Source: Leisingera sp. NJS204
GTDB lineage: Bacteria; Pseudomonadota; Alphaproteobacteria; Rhodobacterales; Rhodobacteraceae
Reading direction: 5' to 3'
Assembly: GCF_004123675.1 (NCBI RefSeq)
Contig: NZ_CP035417.1
Coordinates: 797,501 to 861,500 of the forward strand
DNA length: 64,000 nucleotides
A model generated the notes under the pieces. That model did not search any database and had not been told where the DNA came from. It saw only the letters and a program-made list of their open reading frames with translations. The translations under genes were made by a program, and so were the position numbers. This document shows, in pieces, positions 10,830 through 19,638 of the stretch. The first letter of the stretch is position 1; each line of letters opens with the position of its first letter.

Positions 10830-12023
10830 TTACCCCTTCACCGCTTTCACGATCTTCTCCGCGCCGTCTTTCAGGTTGTCGGCGGCGATCACGTCGAGGC
10901 CGGAGGTGTTGATGATCTCCTTGCCTTTCTCGACGTTGGTGCCTTCCAGGCGGACCACCAGCGGTACTTTCAGGCCGACTTCCTTCACTGCGGCAACCAC
11001 GCCTTCGGCGATGACATCGCAGCGCATGATGCCGCCGAAGATGTTGACCAGGATGCCTTTGACCTGCGGGTCCGAGGTGATGATCTTGAACGCCTCAGTG
11101 ACCTTCTCCTTGGTGGCGCCGCCGCCCACGTCGAGGAAGTTGGCAGGCTCGGCCCCGTAGAGTTTGATGATGTCCATGGTGGCCATCGCCAGGCCGGCAC
11201 CGTTCACCATGCAGCCGATCTCGCCATCCAGCGCGATGTAGTTCAGATCGTATTTCGAGGCTTCCAGCTCTTTCGGGTCTTCCTCGGTGGTGTCGCGCAG
11301 CTCGGCCACGTCGGCGTGGCGGTAGACCGCGTTGCCGTCAAAGCCGACCTTGGCGTCCAGCACCTTGAGGCTGCCGTCGTCCGCCACGATCAGCGGGTTG
11401 ATCTCCAGCATCTCCATGTCTTTCTCGACGAAGGCTTTGTAGAGCTGGCCCATCAGCTTGACGCATTGCTTGACCTGCGCGCCTTCAAGACCGAGCGAGA
11501 AGGCGATGCGGCGGCCGTGGTAGGCTTGGTAGCCGGTGGCCGGGTCGACGGAGAAGGACAGGATCTTTTCCGGGGTGGCGGCGGCCACTTCTTCGATATC
11601 CATGCCGCCCTCGGTGGAGCAGACAAAGGAAATGCGCGAAGTCTGGCGGTCTACCAGCAGCGCCAGGTACAGTTCGGTCTGGATGCCGGAGCCGGCCTCA
11701 ATATAGATGCGGTTCACCTGCTTGCCCGCCGGGCCGGTCTGATGGGTGACCAGGGTGCGGCCCAGCATCTTCTTGGCTTCCTCGGCGGCTTCCTCAACCG
11801 ACTTGGTCAGGCGCACGCCGCCCTTTTCGCCGGCGTCGGCCTCCTTGAAAGAACCCTTGCCGCGGCCGCCTGCGTGGATCTGCGCCTTCACCACCCAGAG
11901 CGGGCCGTCAAGTTCACCTGCGGCGGTTTTGGCGTCTTCGGCTTTCAGCACCACTTTGCCGTCTGACACCGGAGCACCGTAGCTGCGAAGGAGGGCTTTG
12001 GCCTGATATTCGTGGATGTTCAT
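10830..12023 (-). CDS. sucC: Succinate-CoA ligase [ADP-forming] beta subunit
   Basis: A 397-residue ATP-grasp subunit. It starts [16 protein letters not shown], with the nucleotide-binding [12 protein letters not shown] near residue 46, EINPLIV near residue 196 and [10 protein letters not shown] in the C-terminal ligase domain. ATG at 12023 is chosen over an in-frame extension because the family begins exactly here. It is the first gene after a 300-base spacer containing paired GTGATCAC palindromes, so the suc-odh transcript most likely starts here. Confidence 0.96.
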   Translation of the reverse strand: MNIHEYQAKALLRSYGAPVSDGKVVLKAEDAKTAAGELDGPLWVVKAQIHAGGRGKGSFKEADAGEKGGVRLTKSVEEAAEEAKKMLGRTLVTHQTGPAGKQVNRIYIEAGSGIQTELYLALLVDRQTSRISFVCSTEGGMDIEEVAAATPEKILSFSVDPATGYQAYHGRRIAFSLGLEGAQVKQCVKLMGQLYKAFVEKDMEMLEINPLIVADDGSLKVLDAKVGFDGNAVYRHADVAELRDTTEEDPKELEASKYDLNYIALDGEIGCMVNGAGLAMATMDIIKLYGAEPANFLDVGGGATKEKVTEAFKIITSDPQVKGILVNIFGGIMRCDVIAEGVVAAVKEVGLKVPLVVRLEGTNVEKGKEIINTSGLDVIAADNLKDGAEKIVKAVKG

Positions 12024-12079
12024 CTGAAACTGTCCCGTCTGGCTGCAATTGTCTGGCTTCAATAGGCCGTCTTAAAGCC

Positions 12080-12167
12080 AAGTGTTAAAGGCTTTTTTGA
12101 CAGGGTGCGGGGAAATGATGAAGATTTTCGAGTTTTGTGATCACGGTTTTTGGGGGTGTGATCACAA
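12080..12167 (-). promoter_or_regulatory. Candidate sucC operator/promoter: two GTGATCAC palindromes 21 bp apart
   Basis: Two identical 8-bp palindromes lie at 12137-12144 and 12158-12165, each embedded in TTGTGATCAC/GTGATCACAA. Their starts are 21 bp apart, two helical turns. The nearer site ends 113 bases before the sucC ATG. A TTTAACACTT string on the minus strand (12080-12089) lies between the sites and the gene. The same pair with 20-bp spacing, and the same TTTAACACTT, occurs before sdhC. I infer a shared dimeric regulator, possibly GntR/FadR-like. Confidence 0.65.
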
Positions 12168-12271
12168 ATTATCGGAAGCTTAACGGCGGTGATTCGAACC
12201 TGGCAGCTATGGACCGCTACCGCCGTATCATGGATCAAAAGCGTCAATCGCCGGTGTGGTCGTACCGGAGC

Positions 12272-12302
12272 AAAAGAAAAGGGCCCGCCGAAGCGGACCC
12301 CC
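12272..12302 (-). terminator. Rho-independent terminator of mdh
   Basis: On the minus strand GGGTCCGC, a TTCG tetraloop and GCGGGCCC (12281-12300) form an 8-bp stem with one G-T wobble, followed by TTTTCTTTT. It lies 26 bases past the mdh stop codon. It separates mdh from the sucC promoter. Confidence 0.88.
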
Positions 12303-12325
12303 TTATTAGTTCAAGGCTGAAAGGC

Positions 12326-13384
<1,059 letters not shown>

Positions 13385-13445
13385 TTATGTATGCTGCGCT
13401 GATATCGCTAAAGGGCGTGTAATTCAGGGCTTTCGGAGGCGGGCA

Positions 13446-14201
13446 ATGGCGGCATTTGACGCTATGTTTTTCGTTTTTGCCATCCCCGCGGTCGTTTTTG
13501 CGGGCGTGTCCAAGGGCGGTTTCGGTTCCGGCGCGGCCTTTGCATCCGCGGCGATTCTGGCGCTGGTGATTGAGCCGGGCGCTGCATTGGCGCTGATGCT
13601 GCCGTTGCTGATGCTGATCGATCTGGCAGCGCTGAAGCCATATTGGGGGCGCTGGAACCTGCGCGCCTCGTTGCTGCTGATTGCCGGGGGTTTACCCGGA
13701 GTGGCGCTGGGGGCCTGGCTGTATGCGGCAGTGAATGACGAAGCGATGCGGGTGCTGATCGGTGCCGTTTCAGTCGGTTTCGTGCTGTGGCAGCTGCGCG
13801 GCCGTTTTGGAGTAAGCCTGTCTTCCGGAACACCGTTTTCATCCGGGTCAGGGGCGCTGGCCGGGCTGGCAGTGGGCTTCACCAGTTTTGTCAGCCATGC
13901 GGGCGGGCCGCCGGCTGCGGTTTACCTCCTCAGCCTGAAGTTGCGGAAGACCGAGTATCAGGCCAGCACGGTTCTGATCTTCTGGGTTATCAATCTTGCT
14001 AAGGCGGTGCCCTATGCCGGGCTTGGCCTGTTTACACGTGAAACGCTGCTGCTGGATCTGATGCTGGCGCCCTTTGCGCTGCTGGGGGCGTGGCTGGGGG
14101 TGAGGCTGCACCACAGCATTCCGGAGCGCGGGTTCTTTGCGCTGACTTATGTGCTTCTGACCGCCACCGGAGCCAAGCTTATTTGGGACGGGCTGACCTG
14201 A
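13446..14201 (+). CDS. TauE/SafE family sulfite or anion exporter
   Basis: A 251-residue membrane protein with about eight hydrophobic helices and the TauE/SafE repeats: FAGVSKGGFGSG near residue 18 and FTSFVSHAGGPP near residue 145. Members export sulfite, sulfoacetate or other organosulfur anions. It is transcribed away from mdh with a 157-base spacer. That spacer holds GGTATACTTATGTATGC, a possible imperfect operator. Its substrate is unknown; the second TauE gene at 46.2-47.1 kb is a different subtype. Confidence 0.85.
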   Translation: MAAFDAMFFVFAIPAVVFAGVSKGGFGSGAAFASAAILALVIEPGAALALMLPLLMLIDLAALKPYWGRWNLRASLLLIAGGLPGVALGAWLYAAVNDEAMRVLIGAVSVGFVLWQLRGRFGVSLSSGTPFSSGSGALAGLAVGFTSFVSHAGGPPAAVYLLSLKLRKTEYQASTVLIFWVINLAKAVPYAGLGLFTRETLLLDLMLAPFALLGAWLGVRLHHSIPERGFFALTYVLLTATGAKLIWDGLT

Positions 14202-14291
14202 TACCTGTGTCAGGAGCAGCCCGCCGTGTCGTTTGCGGCCACTGTAACCGCAGCCTGGAAACCTGCCTCAATAGCTGCTCAGGATACTTGT

Positions 14292-14606
14292 TCAGGCGTC
14301 GCTGTCGGTGTCCGGCAGTGCTTCTGCGAGCACTTCGTAAGACTGGCCCGATGCCACCAGGCAGGTCATGCCGTTGGGGGTCGTGACTGTGATGGTCCAG
14401 CTGCCGGTCTTGCCGGAGGCAAAGGTTTCCATCACCATGCCCTTCTGGCCCACGCCGATGCTTTGACGGCTTTCGCCGTATTTTTCGGCCAGCCGTTTGA
14501 TCACCGTATCGCGCGGGGCGCAGTTACGGCTTTGTGCGGTGGCAGGTGCAGCTGCCAGGGTCAGTGCGGCAAAGGCTGCCGGCAGTGCGAATATTGACAT
14601 TTTCAT
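14292..14606 (-). CDS. Small exported protein of unknown function
   Basis: A 104-residue protein with a clear signal peptide, cleaved after about ATAQS near residue 25. The mature part has CAPRDTVIKRLAEKYGESRQ and a cysteine in GMTCLVASG, so a disulfide is possible. The C-terminus is acidic. It points away from the mcl2 operon. I recognise it only as a kind of small periplasmic protein found in roseobacters. Confidence 0.65.
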   Translation of the reverse strand: MKMSIFALPAAFAALTLAAAPATAQSRNCAPRDTVIKRLAEKYGESRQSIGVGQKGMVMETFASGKTGSWTITVTTPNGMTCLVASGQSYEVLAEALPDTDSDA

Positions 14607-14887
14607 CTTGTTTTACCCTTTCCGGAACGGCCGGACAGAGCCGGGTGCCTGACGGCAGCCCCCGGTACCCCTGTGCGGGCCGGTGTGTAACGCAATTCGA
14701 AATGCAGGCCCCATGCCTGCGGGCATCAGGTGCGGCCTGGGGCGGCGGCAGGGGTCCTGTGCCTTGGTATCTATCAGTTTGGCAATCAGGTGCTGATAAG
14801 TGGTTAATCCTGCGGGCGCCTAAAAAACACTAAATATATCAGTATCTTGCTGCGTACGCGGAGAAGCTTACGCTGCGCTGCGGCGGA

Positions 14888-14909
14888 ATTGTACTTGAAA
14901 GTATACAAT
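14888..14909 (+). promoter_or_regulatory. Inverted repeat upstream of mcl2
   Basis: The 349-base gap 14607-14955 holds no gene. ATTGTA at 14888-14893 and TACAAT at 14904-14909 form an inverted repeat with a 10-base spacer, 46 bases before the mcl2 start. AT-rich stretches around 14820-14850 could hold the promoter. An operator function is inferred only from symmetry and position. Confidence 0.35.
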
Positions 14910-14955
14910 CGAATCTGTACCGCTTTACGCAACAAAATAACTTTGGAGAGCCTTG

Positions 14956-15810
14956 ATGGACCCGCGCACGCGCCCGTACCGTTCGGTTTTGTACATTCCC
15001 GGCTCCAAGCCGCGTGCACTGGAGAAGGCCAGAACCCTGCCGGTGGACGCTGTGATCTTTGATCTGGAAGACGCGGTGTCGGTGGACGAAAAACCCAATG
15101 CCCGCGCGACTTTGACCCAGGCGCTGGAGACGGGCGGCTTTGGCGCCCGGATGAAGATCGTGCGGATCAACGGGCTGGATACGCCGTGGGGGCGTGAGGA
15201 TGCGAAAGCGGCGGCACAAATGGACTGCGACGCGATTCTGCTGCCCAAGGTGAATACACCTGCGGATCTGGATGCGCTGGCGGAAATCACCGGGGACATT
15301 CCGCTGTGGGCGATGATGGAAACCCCGCGCGGCATGCTGAATGCCGCCGCCATCGCGGCGCACCACAAGCTGCAAGGCATGGTGATGGGCACCAATGATC
15401 TGGCCAAGGAATTGCAGACCCGTTTCCGCCCCGACCGGCTGCCGATGATGGCGGGGCTGGGCCTGTGCCTGCTGGCTGCCAAGGCCGAGGGGCTGGTGAT
15501 TGTCGATGGGGTCTATAACGCTTTTAAGGATGTTGAGGGGCTGGCCGGGGAATGTGCGCAGGGCCGCGACATGGGATTTGACGGCAAGACACTGATCCAT
15601 CCGGCGCAGGTGGAGGTGGCCAATGCCGCCTTTGCCCCGACGGAGCGCGAGGCCGAGACTGCCCGCCGCCAGATCGCCGCATTTGATGAGGCGCAAGCCG
15701 CAGGCCAGGGTGTTGCCGTGGTCGATGGCAGGATAGTCGAGAACCTGCATGTGGTTACGGCGCGTGAAATCCTGGCAAAAGCGGATGCAATCGCCGCGCT
15801 TTCGGCCTAG
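14956..15810 (+). CDS. mcl2: (3S)-malyl-CoA thioesterase / HpcH-HpaI (CitE-like) family
   Basis: A 284-residue TIM-barrel enzyme of the CitE family. It has RSVLYIPGSKPRALEKA at the N-terminus, DAVIFDLEDAV with metal-binding residues, METPRG near 120 and KTLIHPAQ near 212. With mch in the same operon it fits Mcl2, which hydrolyses (3S)-malyl-CoA to malate at the end of the ethylmalonyl-CoA pathway. A lyase role cannot be excluded from sequence alone. ATG at 14956 follows TTTGGAGAG, and the TTG one codon earlier is rejected. Confidence 0.85.
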   Translation: MDPRTRPYRSVLYIPGSKPRALEKARTLPVDAVIFDLEDAVSVDEKPNARATLTQALETGGFGARMKIVRINGLDTPWGREDAKAAAQMDCDAILLPKVNTPADLDALAEITGDIPLWAMMETPRGMLNAAAIAAHHKLQGMVMGTNDLAKELQTRFRPDRLPMMAGLGLCLLAAKAEGLVIVDGVYNAFKDVEGLAGECAQGRDMGFDGKTLIHPAQVEVANAAFAPTEREAETARRQIAAFDEAQAAGQGVAVVDGRIVENLHVVTAREILAKADAIAALSA

Positions 15811-15844
15811 CTGTTTCCCTGGCTGACAGCATTTGGAGACTGAT

Positions 15845-16393
15845 ATGGCGTTACTGATCCTTGGCATCCTGTTGTGGTGGGGCGGCCACCTGTTCAAACG
15901 GCTGGCACCGGAGGCGCGCGCTTCCATGGGCAACGGCGGCCGCGGTGTGGTTGCGCTGGTGCTGGTTGCCGGCGTGGTGCTGATGGTGCTGGGCTACCGC
16001 AGCATGGAGTTCATCCACATCTGGGCGCCGCCGTCCTTCATGGTGCATATCAACAACCTGGCTGTGCTGATCGCCATCTGGATGATGAGTCCGGCGCCAA
16101 AGAAAGGCGCGCTGCTGAACGGCATGCGCCACCCGATGCTGGCGGGCTTCAAGCTTTGGGCTGCAGCGCACCTGCTGGTCAATGGCGACCTGGCGTCGAT
16201 CATCCTGTTCGGCGGTTTGCTGGCCTGGGCAGTGGCTGAGGTGATCGTGATCAACCGCTCCGAACCGGACTGGCAGCCGGGCCCCAAGGGATCCATCGCC
16301 AAGGACGGGATGTTCTTTGCCGCTTCGATTGTTCTGATGGGGGTGATCGGCTACGTCCACGCACTGGTCGGGCCTTCGCCCTTTCCGGGATAG
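15845..16393 (+). CDS. NnrU family membrane protein
   Basis: A 182-residue inner-membrane protein with five or six hydrophobic helices, starting MALLILGILLWWGGHLFKR. HLFKR and NGMRHPMLAGFKLWAAAHLLVNGD are typical of the NnrU family, first named from denitrifier gene clusters. The start at 15845 is chosen because GGAG lies six bases upstream; TTG at 15833 is rejected. It is in the mcl2-mch operon, where its role is unexplained. Confidence 0.85.
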   Translation: MALLILGILLWWGGHLFKRLAPEARASMGNGGRGVVALVLVAGVVLMVLGYRSMEFIHIWAPPSFMVHINNLAVLIAIWMMSPAPKKGALLNGMRHPMLAGFKLWAAAHLLVNGDLASIILFGGLLAWAVAEVIVINRSEPDWQPGPKGSIAKDGMFFAASIVLMGVIGYVHALVGPSPFPG

Positions 16394-16415
16394 GGGCTTT
16401 GCAGGGTAGGATGCT

Positions 16416-16619
16416 ATGAAACTTTACCGATTTTTGTCCGAAGACGACACCTCGGCCTTTTGCCACAAGGTCACGCAAGCGCTGAACAAGGGCTGGGAGC
16501 TGCATGGCAGCCCGACCCAGGCTTTTGATCCCGTGAAGGGGATCATGCGCTGCGGCCAGGCCGTGGTGAAAGAGGCGGACGGGACCTACACCCCTGAGAC
16601 CAAACTGGGAGAACACTGA
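16416..16619 (+). CDS. DUF1737 domain protein
   Basis: A 67-residue protein starting MKLYRFLSEDDTSAFCHKVTQ, with the NKGWELHGSP segment typical of DUF1737. AGGGTAGG lies seven bases upstream of the ATG. Its stop overlaps the mch start by one base (TGATG), so the two are translationally coupled. A role as a small accessory or stabilising factor for Mch is possible, but that is only inferred from coupling. Confidence 0.85.
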   Translation: MKLYRFLSEDDTSAFCHKVTQALNKGWELHGSPTQAFDPVKGIMRCGQAVVKEADGTYTPETKLGEH

Positions 16620-17665
16620 TGGCCAAGACCAGCCCGGCCAAAACCAATCCGGGACGCTTTTTCGAAGACTATACCGTTGGCGAGGTGATCCGCCATGCGG
16701 TGCCGCGCACGGTGTCGGGCGGCGAGCGGGCGCTGTATCATGCGCTTTATCCGGCGCGCCATGCGCTGTATTCTTCGGATGAATTTGCCCGGGCCGCTGG
16801 TCTGCCTTCGGCGCCGCTGGATGATCTGGCGGCCTTCCATGTGGTGTTCGGCAAGACGGTGCCAGACATTTCGCTGAATGCGCTGGCGAACCTTGGTTAT
16901 GCCGAGGGGCGCTGGCTGCTGCCGGTCTATCCCGGCGACACCTTGCGCTCAGAATCCGAAGTGATTGGTCTCAAGCAGAACTCCAATGGCAAATCCGGTG
17001 TGGTCTATGTGCGCACCCGCGGGTTGAACCAGCGCGATGACTGCGTGATGGAGTATGTGCGCTGGGTGATGGTGCGCAAAGGTGATCCGGACGTTCCGGC
17101 GCCGGAAACGGTGATCCCGGAATTGAACAAGGTGATCCCGGCGGACCAGCTGGTGATCCCGGCCGGGCTGGACTTCCGCAACTACGATTTCACCCTGGCC
17201 GGCGAGCCGCACCGCTTGGGCGACTACGCGGTGGGCGAGACCATCGACCATGTGGATGGCGTCACCATCGAGGAAGCCGAGCACATGATGGCGACCCGCC
17301 TGTGGCAGAACACCGCCAAAGTGCATTTCGACAATACTGCCCGGCCCGACGGCACCCGGCTGATCTATGGCGGCCATGTGATTTCAATGGCGCGCGCGCT
17401 TAGCTTCAACGGGCTGGCCAATGCGCAGATGATTGCGGGACTGAACGGCGGTGCGCATGCCAACCCTTGCCTGTCGGGTCTGACCGTGCGGGCCTGGTCC
17501 GAGGTGCTGGACAAGGCCGATACAAGCGCGCCTGGCGTTGGTGCGATCCGGCTGCGGCTGGTGGCGACCAAGGGCGGCGCGCCGTTTGAGCTGAAGGGCG
17601 AGGATGGCAAATACCTGCCGGACGTGCTGCTGGATCTCGATTACTGGGCGTTGATGCCGAAGTGA
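16619..17665 (+). CDS. mch: Mesaconyl-CoA hydratase (ethylmalonyl-CoA pathway)
   Basis: A 348-residue double hot-dog (MaoC-like) hydratase. It converts mesaconyl-CoA to beta-methylmalyl-CoA. Marks are GRFFEDYTVGEVIRHAV at the N-terminus, a first hot-dog domain to about residue 150, then a second with YAVGETIDHVDGVTIEEAEHM and IYGGHVISMARAL. Length and architecture match Rhodobacter Mch. It is the last gene of the mcl2-nnrU-DUF1737-mch operon, with tandem short hairpins after the stop. Confidence 0.92.
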   Translation: MAKTSPAKTNPGRFFEDYTVGEVIRHAVPRTVSGGERALYHALYPARHALYSSDEFARAAGLPSAPLDDLAAFHVVFGKTVPDISLNALANLGYAEGRWLLPVYPGDTLRSESEVIGLKQNSNGKSGVVYVRTRGLNQRDDCVMEYVRWVMVRKGDPDVPAPETVIPELNKVIPADQLVIPAGLDFRNYDFTLAGEPHRLGDYAVGETIDHVDGVTIEEAEHMMATRLWQNTAKVHFDNTARPDGTRLIYGGHVISMARALSFNGLANAQMIAGLNGGAHANPCLSGLTVRAWSEVLDKADTSAPGVGAIRLRLVATKGGAPFELKGEDGKYLPDVLLDLDYWALMPK

Positions 17666-17668
17666 CGC

Positions 17669-17700
17669 AAGGGGGCTTTGCCCCTTCGCGCCTTGGGCGC
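17669..17700 (+). terminator. Tandem hairpins after mch, possible weak terminator
   Basis: AAGGGG/CCCCTT (17669-17674 and 17681-17686) and GCGCC/GGCGC (17688-17692 and 17696-17700) form two adjacent short stems just after the mch stop. No real T-run follows, so termination may be Rho-dependent or incomplete. Confidence 0.4.
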
Positions 17701-18630
17701 TCATCCTCAGGGTTTACGTTTTCGTCATTGCCGTTGATGCGGCCGGTGCCAGATTGAGGGCGGCCGGTTTTCCGGGGAGCCATCCAGGGGACTGGCGGTG
17801 GGTGGCCGACCCCTGGAAAGACCTGACGCCGTCGGCATTGCGGTCGTAAAACATCCCGCCAGCCGCCGCGCCATATGTCCGGCCATCCGAACGGCAGATG
17901 ATTGCGCAGCAATCAATGAGAGGAGGCCAGCGGCCCTAAAAGCGCGGTCGAGCGGCCAACCCAATCGGTCAGCGTCGAGCGATCCAGATCGCCCCTTCGC
18001 GGGCATAGGTTTGCGACTGCCGGTACAGCGGGCAGTGACCGGTGTTCTTTCGGGGCTTGCGCCGCCCCACATCGGCGGTCCCCTTCGAACTTGCTGACCA
18101 GGACATGTGCCAAAATGCCAGGACCGGGACGCCGCGCCCGAGGGGCGTGACGGCAGCACGGATTGAACGATCCGGCCGCAATCGGCACAGGCCATGTGTT
18201 ACCCGGCAGGCGGTTTGCATGGCAAATCTGCCGAGAGGGCGCGGGCGGACAATGCGGTTCACCAGTGAGCCTTGCGGGCGCCATTGGTTCCAGACCCAAG
18301 GCGACCGCGGCCGTCCAGCAGGCTTTCTGCTGAGTTGCAGCCCACGTCACCGATGCCGCCATTGACCCCCGGAATGGGATGCCGAAGCCAGACCGTCCTT
18401 TTGCTGCGCGGTGTTTGAACCCGAAAGGTGCCGGACAGAGCCACCATTCGCTGCGGACAGGCCAATGGCAGCTATCCTGAGCGAAGCGCCATGGGGAGCC
18501 AGCGCTATTACATTGATCTCGCACTGCCGAAATAGTTCCTCCCAATACCGCCCAAAAAGCCAAATGAACTAGGGAGATGCGCGCTGGCGGCACCAACGCG
18601 TCCAAGTCGCCGGCAAGACTACTGGCAAGA
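17701..18630. other. Gene-poor debris region with a decayed transposase
   Basis: About 930 bases between mch and the tct-linked binding protein contain no intact gene. The centre (about 17913-18195) is an IS66 transposase wreck, listed separately. On either side, codon-like stretches shift frame and I recognise no family in them. The region looks like the residue of one or more insertion events. Confidence 0.6.
17913..18195 (-). pseudogene. Frameshifted fragment of an IS66-family transposase (TnpC)
   Basis: Three reading frames of the minus strand together spell an IS66 TnpC segment in order. CADCGRIVQSVLPSRPS comes from 18195 down in one frame, RRPGPGILAHVLVSKF in the second, CPLYRQSQTYAREG in the third, then LDRSTLTDWVGR..LLGPLA back in the second, ending at 17913. 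Intact IS66 transposases carry these blocks continuously in one frame. At least three frameshifts and loss of both ends mean it cannot be active. The catalytic DDE region after this block is missing. Confidence 0.8.
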
Positions 18631-19638
18631 CTACTGGAAAACGGCGCTTTCCCACTCTTCGAGAAATGTCCGCCGCTTCAGTTTGTCCAAATAGGTAAGC
18701 AGCGCGGGTTCCAGAGCAATAGCCGACTGGCGAACACTGTCTTGCGCTGAGCCAAGGGGCGGCAGCTTGATGTGTTTTTCGCCAGCCTTGCTGGATTGCA
18801 GGAAGATCAGGTGGCGGATGAACGCGGCTGCAATCTGGGGGTTTGGTGCGTCTTTTGAAATGAAGACGGTCCGCATTATTGTAGTCGGAAAATCGGAAGG
18901 CAGGATGATCTGCAAACCATCATCCGGATTGGGGCGCGCCGCAGCATAGCTGCCAAGCACGTTATAGGCAACTGCGATAGTACCATTGGCGAGGTCATCG
19001 ATCATCTCGCCCGAACAGCAATAGAGGCGCACGCCCAGGCTTCCCATCACTTCCGTCAACCTCCAGTAGGTCTCGGAGGCGCGAGCATCCTGGGTGGCAA
19101 ACAGATATCCGACGCCGGACTTGCGAACATCATAGGTGCCGATCCGGTTGCGGAAGAAATCCGGCCGATCACGCATGGCCTGGATCAATGCCTGCCTGGT
19201 TTTTGGAACTTCATGTCCGGAAAAAGCCGCGCGGTTTATCACAATGGCAGCGGGTTCGGTGGTGAAGGCAAAAAGACTTTGCCGCCATTGTGCCCAATCA
19301 GGGACTTCCAGCGCCGGAACGGCACGGGCGTAGCCATCATTGGCAAGTTTGAGCTGAAGATCCATCGCGCTGGAGACCGCCAGATCGAACGCCTGCGGCG
19401 CCTGCCGGATCAACCTGTCTACTTCGACGGTTCCGGTGACCAGATATTCAACCGAGACATTCGGGTTCACCGCTAGAAAACTGGTAATGATTGGGGCGAT
19501 GAACGAGGTGTCGGTGCTTGAAAGCACCCGCAGGGTCCGGGTCGCGGATTGCCCTTCAAAGACTTGCCGGTCTTCCCAGTCTTGCGCGGCCGCCAGCAAC
19601 GGCCAAAGACAGATGATTACGCCGAAAAGATAACGCAT
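18631..19638 (-). CDS. Periplasmic solute-binding protein linked to the TctDE regulators
   Basis: A 335-residue exported protein of the type-2 periplasmic binding fold, similar to iron(III)/ABC-type binding proteins. The signal peptide ends near LLAAAQDW. TLRVLSSTDTSFIAPII, FDLAVSSAMDLQLK and VAYNVLGSY are typical fold segments. A CC pair lies near residue 202. No ABC permease or ATPase is nearby. Its gene overlaps the end of the histidine kinase gene by 22 bases. I infer that it presents a ligand to TctE and does not serve transport. Confidence 0.75.
   Translation of the reverse strand: MRYLFGVIICLWPLLAAAQDWEDRQVFEGQSATRTLRVLSSTDTSFIAPIITSFLAVNPNVSVEYLVTGTVEVDRLIRQAPQAFDLAVSSAMDLQLKLANDGYARAVPALEVPDWAQWRQSLFAFTTEPAAIVINRAAFSGHEVPKTRQALIQAMRDRPDFFRNRIGTYDVRKSGVGYLFATQDARASETYWRLTEVMGSLGVRLYCCSGEMIDDLANGTIAVAYNVLGSYAAARPNPDDGLQIILPSDFPTTIMRTVFISKDAPNPQIAAAFIRHLIFLQSSKAGEKHIKLPPLGSAQDSVRQSAIALEPALLTYLDKLKRRTFLEEWESAVFQ

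Noticed and set aside
12183-12226. tRNA-like signal: an 8-bp stem ACGGCGGT/ACCGCCGT enclosing GATTCGAACC, which resembles a T-loop on the minus strand.
   Set aside because: The bases next to TTCGAAT do not form a T-stem, and there is no acceptor stem, D-arm or anticodon arm of proper length. It is probably chance or a simple hairpin.
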